Assembly (NCBI GenBank): GCA_014584575.1
Contig: JACTMP010000070.1
Coordinates: 1-64,000, forward strand
Source of the DNA: Chloroflexota bacterium
Lineage (GTDB): Bacteria; Chloroflexota; Anaerolineae; Promineifilales; Promineifilaceae
Length of the DNA stretch: 64,000 nucleotides
Direction of reading: 5' to 3'
Shown here: piece by piece, positions 1 to 6,135 of the stretch
Numbering within the stretch: position 1 is the stretch's first letter
Layout: every line of letters starts with the position of its first letter
Notes under the pieces: model-generated
What the model was told of the DNA's origin: nothing
What the model saw: the letters and a program-made list of their open reading frames with translations, nothing else
Database searches by the model: none
Position numbers and translations under genes: made by a program

Positions 1-56
1 CGAAGTTCTTGGTTTTCTTGCCTGAGCCGTTCATTTTCGCGCAGCAACTCTTCCAT
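1..56 (-). CDS. N-terminal fragment of a coiled-coil protein (runs off window)
   Basis: Reading leftwards from an ATG at 56, the sequence encodes MEELLRENERLRQENQEL and leaves the window still open. The heptad spacing of leucines with Glu, Arg, Asn and Gln between them is typical of a coiled coil. Nothing else of the product is visible, so no function is assigned. Its upstream side faces the aconitase-X gene, so the two are divergent. Confidence 0.55.
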   Translation of the reverse strand, partial: MEELLRENERLRQENQEL

Positions 57-72
57 GATGCCTATTTATATC

Positions 73-89
73 ACAGGTTTTGTACCTGT
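73..89. other. Short inverted repeat ACAGGT-N5-ACCTGT
   Basis: A 6-bp perfect inverted repeat with a 5-nt centre lies in the divergent gap between the coiled-coil gene and the aconitase-X gene. Its position 17 bp upstream of the leftward ATG would suit an operator, but no regulator is known, and ACAGGT/ACCTGT arms also appear in the terminator hairpin at 62324-62357. Function is unproven. Confidence 0.25.
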
Positions 90-97
90 ATAGTTAC

Positions 98-151
98 AAC
101 ACCTAAACACCTAAACACCTGAGCACCTTAACACCTGAACCCCTTAACACA
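98..151. repeat. Degenerate 9-nt tandem repeat (AACACCTAA type)
   Basis: The gap before the first complete gene holds a run of imperfect 9-mers of the form AACACCTAA / AACACCTGA. It belongs to the class of short-period repeats found at many gene borders in this window (see 5897, 12141, 23601, 45583, 60528). Confidence 0.6.
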
Positions 152-162
152 AGAACACATGA

Positions 163-168
163 TACAAT
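163..168 (+). promoter_or_regulatory. Candidate -10 box (TACAAT), 6 nt before ATG
   Basis: TACAAT lies six bases before the ATG at 175, and no Shine-Dalgarno sequence is visible. If it is a -10 element, transcription would begin at or near the start codon, giving a leaderless mRNA. A convincing -35 box is not visible at the right distance. Confidence 0.3.
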
Positions 169-174
169 CCGGGC

Positions 175-1440
175 ATGGCAATTGAATTGACGGCAGAAGA
201 TGAGGCAATGTTGGCGGGGGAAAGGGGCACGGCCGTGCAAATGGCGATGCGCATCCTGGTGACGATGGCCGGGGTGTATGGAGCTAACCGACTGCTGGAT
301 GTGGCCTCGGCGCACATTGACGGATGTTTGTACCATGGGGAGTCTGGTCTGGAATTTGCCGAGCGGTTAGTGGCCGGTGGGGCGCAGGTGCGTATTCCCA
401 CCACACTGAACGTGGGTGCGGTTGACCTGCTGCACCCGGAACATTTTCAGGGCAGCCCGGCATTGGCCGCCCGCGCCGCCCGGCTGATGCAGGCTTACGA
501 GCAAATGGGCTGCCAACCCATCTGGACATGCGCCCCCTACCAGGCCATGCATCGCCCGACCTTTGGTACCGACGTGGCCTGGGCGGAGAGCAACGCCATC
601 GTTTTTGCCAATTCGGTGTTGGGTGCGCGCACCAACCGATATGGCGACTTTATTGACATTTGCATGGCCATCACCGGGCGCGCCCCGGCCTTTGGCCTGC
701 ACCTGCCGGAAAACCGGCGCGGCCAGCTCCTGTTCCAATTGCAGGACATCCCAGAACGATTGTTGCGCGAAGATGTCTTTTTCCCGGTACTGGGCTACCT
801 TCTGGGTGAGACAGCGCAATCTAAAATCCCGGTGATTGAGGGTCTGCTGCCAGAAACAACGGAGGATCAACTCAAGGCTTTGGGGGCAGCGGCGGCCTCA
901 TCGGGAGCGGTGGCGCTGTTTCATGCGGTGGGGGTGACGCCGGAAGCGCCGACATTGGACGCGGCCTTTCAGGGTGGAGCGCCAGAGCGGATGATTCCGG
1001 TGACAACGGCCGTGTTGCGGCAAACTTTGGCGAAGTTGAGTACGGTAGCGGACGGTCATATAGATGTCGTCGCCTTAGGTAGCCCCCACTTTTCCCTGGC
1101 CGAATTTGCCGCCCTCATGCCCTTGCTGGCACAATATCCCATTCACCCAGAGGTGGAATTTATTGTCTGTACCAACCGGCTGGTTTTGGCCGCTTTGGGG
1201 CAGCGCGGCTGGTTGGCACAATTGGGGGCATGGGGGGTGCGGCTGGTGGTGGATACTTGCGTGGTGGTAGCCCCCATTGTGCGCCGCCAGGGGGGGGTGC
1301 TGATGACCAATTCGGGCAAGTTTGCCCATTACGCGCCGGGTAACATTGGTTTTGCGGTGGTCTTTGGCAGTCTGAAAGAGTGTGTTCGCTCGGCCGCACA
1401 GGGTTCTGTGTGGCGCGATAATTTATTGTGGTTTGACTAA
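175..1440 (+). CDS. Aconitase X catalytic (large) subunit, DUF521 family
   Basis: This 421-residue protein matches the AcnX large subunit in length and motifs. It has the SAHIDGC stretch near residue 46, an ESNAIVFANSVLGARTNRYG-type block near 137-157, the GSPHFSLAEF block near 302 and the NSGKFAHYAPG block near 379. AcnX enzymes are dehydratases: known members act on cis-3-hydroxy-L-proline or on mevalonate 5-phosphate. The second is plausible because some Chloroflexota use a modified mevalonate pathway, but substrate cannot be told from sequence alone. The small swivelling subunit is encoded at 2007-2429, with a membrane protein gene between them. No Shine-Dalgarno is seen before the ATG. 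Family call is firm; substrate is open. Confidence 0.9.
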   Translation: MAIELTAEDEAMLAGERGTAVQMAMRILVTMAGVYGANRLLDVASAHIDGCLYHGESGLEFAERLVAGGAQVRIPTTLNVGAVDLLHPEHFQGSPALAARAARLMQAYEQMGCQPIWTCAPYQAMHRPTFGTDVAWAESNAIVFANSVLGARTNRYGDFIDICMAITGRAPAFGLHLPENRRGQLLFQLQDIPERLLREDVFFPVLGYLLGETAQSKIPVIEGLLPETTEDQLKALGAAAASSGAVALFHAVGVTPEAPTLDAAFQGGAPERMIPVTTAVLRQTLAKLSTVADGHIDVVALGSPHFSLAEFAALMPLLAQYPIHPEVEFIVCTNRLVLAALGQRGWLAQLGAWGVRLVVDTCVVVAPIVRRQGGVLMTNSGKFAHYAPGNIGFAVVFGSLKECVRSAAQGSVWRDNLLWFD

Positions 1441-1456
1441 ATTCAGGAGGTAAACG

Positions 1457-1954
1457 ATGACAAACCAGACAGGTAAGGTAGAAACGGCCGTTGACAGCAC
1501 CATGGGCTGCCTGGAACGATTGCGTTCAGGCTGCATCTTGGTAGGAATCAATCTTCTTTTCATATTTTTTATTGGCCTGTTTCTTTATTTTGCCAACCGG
1601 GATTACAGGCTAGATCAGGTGGGTGTAACAACGATGGGCACCGTCACGGGACTGGAAGAATCAAGCTCCCCAGAAGGTGGTTGTTGCGTTTATTCACCTA
1701 TTGTGGAATTCCGCGTGGGCGGACAAACCTACATATTTGAAAGCAGCAATACCTCAGACCCGCCGCGTTATGATGAGGGGGATCAGGTGGAGGTGTTATA
1801 CGACCCCAGCAACCCGGACAAGGCTGAGATTCAAGGTGGCGCGGGGTGGCTGCTCTGGGCCGGGTTGGCCGGGTTGTTTGTGATTATTTTGTTAGGCATG
1901 AATGTCTGGGGAGGAATGCGCATCTGGCGCGGCGAAGCGATTGATGATGAGTGA
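1457..1954 (+). CDS. DUF3592 membrane protein
   Basis: A 165-residue protein with a hydrophobic segment at about residues 25-46 and another at about 130-150. Between them lies a roughly 80-residue soluble domain of the DUF3592 type (alternating beta strands, the motif VEFRVGGQTYIF, then EGDQVEVLYDPSNPDKAEI). The segment order suggests two membrane helices with the domain on the outer side. The start is fixed by AGGAGG at 1444-1449. It sits 16 bp after the AcnX large subunit and 52 bp before the small one, so it is probably co-transcribed with an enzyme it has no known relation to. Function unknown. Confidence 0.75.
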   Translation: MTNQTGKVETAVDSTMGCLERLRSGCILVGINLLFIFFIGLFLYFANRDYRLDQVGVTTMGTVTGLEESSSPEGGCCVYSPIVEFRVGGQTYIFESSNTSDPPRYDEGDQVEVLYDPSNPDKAEIQGGAGWLLWAGLAGLFVIILLGMNVWGGMRIWRGEAIDDE

Positions 1955-1962
1955 TAAGACTT

Positions 1963-1983
1963 GTTCAATCTTGGAGATTGAAC
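1963..1983. other. Hairpin between DUF3592 and AcnX small-subunit genes
   Basis: GTTCAATCT and AGATTGAAC form a perfect 9-bp stem around a 3-nt loop. There is no T-run after it, so it is more likely an mRNA processing or stabilising hairpin, or a small palindrome, than an intrinsic terminator. Confidence 0.45.
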
Positions 1984-2006
1984 CAATCTGAAAACGTCAA
2001 CTGAAA

Positions 2007-2429
2007 ATGGCAACCACCTCTGATTTTATAGCAACCGTATTAGTGCCCGGCAAAGCCCAGGGTGTGGCGCTGGTTTTGCCAGCGCCGCTTAGTTTGTGGG
2101 GGGGGCTGAACCCGGAGACAGGTGAGATCATTGACCGGCGGCATCCATGCGCCGGGCAGGTGGTGACGGGCAAGGTGTTGGTGTTGCCGGCCGGACGTGG
2201 TTCCAGCAGCGCCAGCAGCATCTTGCTGGAAGCGGTGCGCCTGGGCACGGCCCCCGCCGCCATCCTCACCGCCGAGGTGGATGGCATCCTGGCGCTGGGC
2301 GCGGCCGTGGCGCGGGAACTGTATGACCACAGCCCACCGGTGTTGGTGTTGGATGGGGAGGGGTACACGGCCGTAAAAACCGGCGATTACCTACAGATCG
2401 ATCAAGATGGGAAGGTAAGCGTCTTGTAA
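2007..2429 (+). CDS. Aconitase X swivel (small) subunit, DUF126 family
   Basis: This 140-residue protein has the marks of the AcnX small subunit: PLSLWGGLNPETGEIIDRRH at about residues 29-48, where the conserved serine-like position and GG turn lie, then GKVLVLPAGRGSSSAS near 58-73 and LGTAPAAIL near 79. In the enzyme this domain closes over the active site of the large subunit (175-1440). Large and small subunits being separate genes is usual for archaeal and some bacterial forms, but having another gene in between is not. It ends directly against the next gene (stop at 2427-2429). Confidence 0.9.
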   Translation: MATTSDFIATVLVPGKAQGVALVLPAPLSLWGGLNPETGEIIDRRHPCAGQVVTGKVLVLPAGRGSSSASSILLEAVRLGTAPAAILTAEVDGILALGAAVARELYDHSPPVLVLDGEGYTAVKTGDYLQIDQDGKVSVL

Positions 2430-2435
2430 TTGACC

Positions 2436-4337
2436 ATGAACCGCCAACGCCTTTTCTTCCTCATCCTTTTGGGCTGCACGGCCGTGCTCATCTTGCTCAT
2501 CTTCACCGACTGGCTGCCCATTTTGCGCGGGCCGGCGCCGGAGACGGCGGAATGGTATTGGCCGCATCGGTTACGGCCATACACCCACTGGCTGAAACCA
2601 CTGTTGGCAACGCTGCTCATGGGGGGAGTGGCGGCGTGGTGGTTGCGGTTGGAGGGGGACGGCCGTGCTGTAAAAATGGGCTTGTGGCTGCTGGCCGGGG
2701 CCAGCCTGCTGCTGCAACTGGCGCTGCTGAACGCGGATAGCACTTCTATCCGCGATGAACTGATTAACCGCGTCTATTCCAATCTGGAAAGCGGCTTTTT
2801 CCAACCGGCGGCGGAACTGCCCGACCTGGGCAGCAGCCTGGCCAATTACCCGGCGCTGATGCCCACCTTTAGTTCGGAACACGCCCGTACCCATCCACCC
2901 GGCCTGCTCATTGCCAACCGGCTGACCATTGATCTGCTGGCCCGCTTTCCGGCGCTGGCGGAACGGCTGGCATACCCGGCGGCGGCGGCACGCTGTATTG
3001 ATTTGTGGCTGTTGGATAGGCCAACGGCCGTGTCCGCCGCGCTGCTCATCTGGGCCATCATTCCCCTGTTGGCCGGTGCTTTAACCGTTTTCCCGGCGCA
3101 TTGGCTGGCGAAGGAGATGTTGGGGGGCACGGCCGTGAAGTTAGCAACCCTTCTGGTCATCACCCTGCCCACGCTGCTGCTGTTCGCCCCCAAAGCGGTA
3201 CAGTTGTACGCCCCGCTCAGCCTGCTCATCTTCCTGGCCTTCTATCGCGGCCTGCAAAACTGGTCATGGCGCTGGTTTTTCCTCTCTGGTCTGCTTTTCT
3301 CCCTGGCAACTTTCCTCAGCCTGGGAAATCTGTCGTTGGCGCTGTTATTAGGGGTGTATGTGTCAGGCGTTTATGTGTCAGGTGTCACGTATCACGCATC
3401 ACGTATCACGCATCACGTCCTCTCCTGCTCACTCGCTTTCGCCCTCGGCGCCGCCACCCTTTGGCTCATCAACTGGCTAGGCTGGGGCGTGCCACCCTGG
3501 GCCATTTTCCAGGCGGGGCTGGGGCAGCATTATGAATTGGTAACGCACATCCGCCGCTATAGCTGGTGGGTTGTGTGGGATTTGGTAGATGTGCTGGTAT
3601 TTACCGGGTGGGTGATTGTGGTGGGATTCACGGCCGTGCTGTTGCAAACCTTCCGCCGCCGCCCACTCATGCCCGTACATTGGCTGGCAATCAGCACGGC
3701 CGTGCTCCTCCTGGTTCTCGACATTTCCGGCGCGGCGCGGGGCGAGGTAGGGCGGCTGTGGCTCTTTTTCTTTCCATTTATGGCGCTGGTTGCCGCCCAC
3801 TGGCTGGCGGAAACACAGCCGGGCTGGCGGCGGCAGGCGGCGCTGGTCGGGATGCAGTTGGCGCTGACATTGGCTTTGGCGCTGGCCTGGCAGCCGGTGC
3901 GGGCGGTGGCGGTGGTGGCGCAACGGCCGTCCCTCCCCATTGCTACCCCAGAAACCAACGCCGATATTCTCTTTGGCGACACCCTGCGCCTCACCGGTTA
4001 CACCGTCCGTCAGGAGGCGGCGGCCCTGGACGTGACGCTGTTCTGGCGCGGAGAACGGGGGGTGTTACGGCCGTATACCGTCTTTAACCACCTGCTAAAT
4101 GAACAGGGCGAATTGATAGCCCAACAAGACAACTGGCCCGTGAACGGCCAATGGCCGCCCACCTGCTGGCGGGTGGGGGAAACGGTCGTAGATCGCTACA
4201 CCATCCCCCTGCCAGACAACCTGCCCCCCGGCGTGTATACGTTGGTGACCGGGTGGTATGATGCGGCGGACGGCCGTCGCTTGCCCACCTCCGCCGGGCA
4301 AGACACCACCACGCTGCATCACTTTACCCATCCGTAA
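2436..4337 (+). CDS. GT-C type membrane glycosyltransferase with C-terminal beta domain
   Basis: A 633-residue membrane protein with about ten or more hydrophobic segments up to residue ~490, then a soluble C-terminal part (~515-630) rich in beta strands. An HPPG motif near residue 154 (THPPGLL) recalls the substrate-loop motif of PMT/ArnT-like GT-C enzymes, which transfer sugars from polyprenyl phosphate outside the membrane. The ATG at 2436 is preferred to an upstream TTG at 2430 that abuts the previous stop codon. Residues around 307-325 are encoded by a short-period repeat (see 3353-3418), which looks like an in-frame insertion into a loop or helix end. Donor and acceptor unknown. Confidence 0.65.
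   Translation: MNRQRLFFLILLGCTAVLILLIFTDWLPILRGPAPETAEWYWPHRLRPYTHWLKPLLATLLMGGVAAWWLRLEGDGRAVKMGLWLLAGASLLLQLALLNADSTSIRDELINRVYSNLESGFFQPAAELPDLGSSLANYPALMPTFSSEHARTHPPGLLIANRLTIDLLARFPALAERLAYPAAAARCIDLWLLDRPTAVSAALLIWAIIPLLAGALTVFPAHWLAKEMLGGTAVKLATLLVITLPTLLLFAPKAVQLYAPLSLLIFLAFYRGLQNWSWRWFFLSGLLFSLATFLSLGNLSLALLLGVYVSGVYVSGVTYHASRITHHVLSCSLAFALGAATLWLINWLGWGVPPWAIFQAGLGQHYELVTHIRRYSWWVVWDLVDVLVFTGWVIVVGFTAVLLQTFRRRPLMPVHWLAISTAVLLLVLDISGAARGEVGRLWLFFFPFMALVAAHWLAETQPGWRRQAALVGMQLALTLALALAWQPVRAVAVVAQRPSLPIATPETNADILFGDTLRLTGYTVRQEAAALDVTLFWRGERGVLRPYTVFNHLLNEQGELIAQQDNWPVNGQWPPTCWRVGETVVDRYTIPLPDNLPPGVYTLVTGWYDAADGRRLPTSAGQDTTTLHHFTHP
3353..3418 (+). repeat. Short-period repeat inside the GT-C gene
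   Basis: Within the coding sequence lie two copies of a GTGTATGTGTCAGGC-like unit followed by CACGTATCACGCAT repeated twice. The same CACGCATCACG type of sequence fills the gap at 56389-56450. The reading frame stays open through it. Confidence 0.7.
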
Positions 4338-4372
4338 TTCGTAGTTCTCATTTGTGGCTAAGAAACGGGTTG

Positions 4373-4402
4373 TTGATATACTTTGGGCGAGTTTGCTTAT
4401 TA
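4373..4402 (+). promoter_or_regulatory. Candidate sigma-70 promoter for the HdeD-like gene
   Basis: TTGATA (4373-4378) and TTATTA (4397-4402) are spaced by 18 bp, 35 bp upstream of the HdeD-like start. The surrounding gap is AT-rich compared with the flanking genes. The call rests on sequence resemblance only. Confidence 0.35.
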
Positions 4403-4436
4403 ATCTTGTGTTCTGTCTACAAAAGGAGAAAAATGT

Positions 4437-4973
4437 ATGACCGCAACAGCAGCAACTATGAAAAATGACCAGGCGCTTATTCCCTGGTGGCTAATACTAA
4501 TGGAAGGTGTTGCCCTGGTGATTTTGGGACTTTTCTTTCTCAGCTCACCGGCGCAAACGGCCGTCATCGCCGTTCAGGTATTGGGCATCTATTGGCTCAT
4601 TGCCGGTATTTTCAGGATTATCTCCATTTTCATAGATTCCTCTATGTGGGGACTAAAATTGTTTGCCGGTATTTTGGGCATTATTGCTGGTATCTTAGTG
4701 CTGAATCACCCGATCATTGGGACGATAGTGTTAGCCAAGACCATCATCCTCATCCTGGGTATCGAAGGCATCATCTTTGGGGTGATCGGCATTGTACAGG
4801 CGTTTAGAGGTGCCGGCTTGGGTGCTGGTATTTTAGGCGTTGTCAGCCTTCTCTTTGGCGCTCTGCTGCTGGCAAATTCCTGGGGTTTCGCCCTTTCCTT
4901 ACCCTGGGCTATCGGCATTCTCGCCATTGTGGGTGGTATTGCTTCCATCATCGCCGCTTTTCGGGTGAAGTAG
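4437..4973 (+). CDS. HdeD/DUF308 family membrane protein
   Basis: A 178-residue, very hydrophobic protein that can be read as three repeated pairs of membrane helices, the hallmark of the HdeD/DUF308 family. It includes the conserved opening WWLILMEGVALVILGLFFL and repeated GI-IAGILVL type segments. In enterobacteria HdeD is linked with acid resistance, but the biochemical role of the family is unknown. An AAGGAG at 4423-4428 sits 8 nt before the ATG and chooses it over an out-of-frame ATG at 4433. It is followed 60 bp later by a DUF1269 gene, also a stress-associated family, so a general stress role for the pair is reasonable inference. Confidence 0.8.
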   Translation: MTATAATMKNDQALIPWWLILMEGVALVILGLFFLSSPAQTAVIAVQVLGIYWLIAGIFRIISIFIDSSMWGLKLFAGILGIIAGILVLNHPIIGTIVLAKTIILILGIEGIIFGVIGIVQAFRGAGLGAGILGVVSLLFGALLLANSWGFALSLPWAIGILAIVGGIASIIAAFRVK

Positions 4974-4987
4974 CACAATAAAAGTCG

Positions 4988-5015
4988 TGGCGCGATTTTT
5001 CAGAATCGCGCCACC
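4988..5015. other. Hairpin, GTGGCGCGATT family
   Basis: GTGGCGCGATT and AATCGCGCCAC form an 11-bp stem with a 6-nt loop in the gap between the HdeD-like and DUF1269 genes. It lacks a T-run. Near-copies occur at 60951-60979 and, more distantly, 15393-15419, so it belongs to a small dispersed hairpin family and may act as an attenuator or mRNA stabiliser. Confidence 0.55.
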
Positions 5016-5033
5016 TATTGAAGGAGTGAAATA

Positions 5034-5885
5034 ATGAGTGACGTAGTTCCTGTGCAGTTGATTGTGGCCGCTTTTCAAAGCGAAAACGGGGCAAAGGATG
5101 CCTGGATGCAGCTAAAAGCAGCCAAATGGGGTGGTCTGATCAAAATTGAGCGCATGGCCATTGTGCGCCGCACCACCAAAGACAAAGTGAAAATCCGTGA
5201 GTCTGGCGATCCCGGCGGCGGCCGTGGCGCGGTTGTGGGCACGGTGGTCGGCGGCGTTATCGGCGCCATTGCCGGGCCAATTGGCGCGGTGGTTGTTGGC
5301 GGGGCGACGGGTGCGCTGGTCGGCGGCGTCACCGCCAAGTTTTACGATTCGGGCATCCCTGATGAACGCTTGAAGAAAATTGGCGAAGCCTTGAAACCGG
5401 GCACCTCGGCCATTGTGGCTATTATCGAACACAAGTGGGTTAAAGAACTGGAAAAAGATTTGCGCGAAGCCGGCGCAGATGTGCTGACTGAAATGTTGAG
5501 CCAGGACATTGCCCAACAGTTAGGTGAAGGCAAGGAGATGGCCTTTACGGCTATTGCCGGGGAAGAAGGCATGGCAGTAGCGCGTGTGGCCGGGAATGAA
5601 AAAGAGATGGAAAGCCAATCTATGGTCATCAGCGAAGAAGGCATGGCGGTGGAAGCCCTGCACGCCGACGAATCGGGCATAGCCGTTTTTGAACTGGTAA
5701 CCGATGGTGACGCAGTGATCGCCGGTGCGGGCGTCATCACCGCTGGCGATGGCGACGAAGAAACCGATGGCGCCGGTGTGATCACGAAAGAGGGCGACGA
5801 AGAAACGGACGGCGCCGGTGTGATCACCGAAGAAGGTGACGAAGAAACGGATGGCGCGGGAGTCATTACCGGCGGTGGCAACTAG
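5034..5885 (+). CDS. DUF1269 protein with acidic tandem-repeat tail
   Basis: Residues 1-150 of this 283-residue protein resemble DUF1269: a beta-alpha start (VQLIVAAFQSENGAKDA), then a glycine-rich hydrophobic hairpin (about 66-102, GAVVGTVVGGVIGAIAGPIGAVVV) that may insert in the membrane, then ERLKKIGEALKPGTSAIVAIIEHKW. The tail is unusual. After a region with repeated EEGMAV phrases (about 178-205) it ends in three near-perfect 14-residue units beginning GDEETDGAGVIT (239-280). The ATG is set by GAAGGAG at 5020-5026. Function unknown; it follows a stress-type membrane protein. Confidence 0.75.
   Translation: MSDVVPVQLIVAAFQSENGAKDAWMQLKAAKWGGLIKIERMAIVRRTTKDKVKIRESGDPGGGRGAVVGTVVGGVIGAIAGPIGAVVVGGATGALVGGVTAKFYDSGIPDERLKKIGEALKPGTSAIVAIIEHKWVKELEKDLREAGADVLTEMLSQDIAQQLGEGKEMAFTAIAGEEGMAVARVAGNEKEMESQSMVISEEGMAVEALHADESGIAVFELVTDGDAVIAGAGVITAGDGDEETDGAGVITKEGDEETDGAGVITEEGDEETDGAGVITGGGN
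5751..5876 (+). repeat. Three 42-bp coding repeats
   Basis: Three consecutive 42-bp units encode GDEETDGAGVIT followed by KE, EE or GG. The DNA copies are nearly identical, with a few synonymous differences, pointing to recent slippage or recombination. Confidence 0.85.
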
Positions 5886-5896
5886 CTTTTGATGTA

Positions 5897-5998
5897 ATTG
5901 AGGGATTGGGAGATTAAGAGATTCAATCTCCCAATCTTCCAATCTCCTTATCTCCCAATCTCCTAATCTCCCAATCTCCTAATCTCCCAATCTCCCCC
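5897..5998. repeat. Short-period repeat (CTCCCAATCTCC / GGGAGATTGG)
   Basis: About 100 bp of imperfect 8-10-nt units, first as GATTGGGAGATT on the plus strand and then as its complement, so the block could fold back on itself. It begins 12 bp after the DUF1269 stop codon. The remainder of the gap to 6085 shows nothing recognisable except one ACGGCCGT. Confidence 0.75.
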
Positions 5999-6079
5999 AA
6001 CCTGGATGACATTCGGACGGATTTCGGACGGCCGTGCCCTATCATGCGGCCAGTTATCCTTAATTCACCTTTAGGCAAG

Positions 6080-6117
6080 ATGTAAAACGTAAAACGCCCG
6101 TCGTTTTACGTTTTGCG
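6080..6117. promoter_or_regulatory. Long hairpin just upstream of the beta-helix mosaic gene
   Basis: AAAACGTAAAACG and CGTTTTACGTTTT form a 13-bp stem around CCCGT, ending about 20 bp before the ATG at 6136. Its place in the presumed leader suggests a terminator for upstream transcription or a leader stem that protects the mRNA. It has no clear T-run beyond the stem. Confidence 0.45.
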
Positions 6118-6135
6118 TTTATGCAAGGAGCAACA

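Noticed and set aside
5342..5881. Open frame of 179 codons on the minus strand
   Set aside because: It is antisense to the DUF1269 gene; its repetitive Pro/Ser/Thr sequence simply mirrors the acidic repeats.
5897..5998. Repeat tract that could be mistaken for a CRISPR array
   Set aside because: Units are 8-10 nt, imperfect and contiguous, with no unique spacers and no cas genes nearby.
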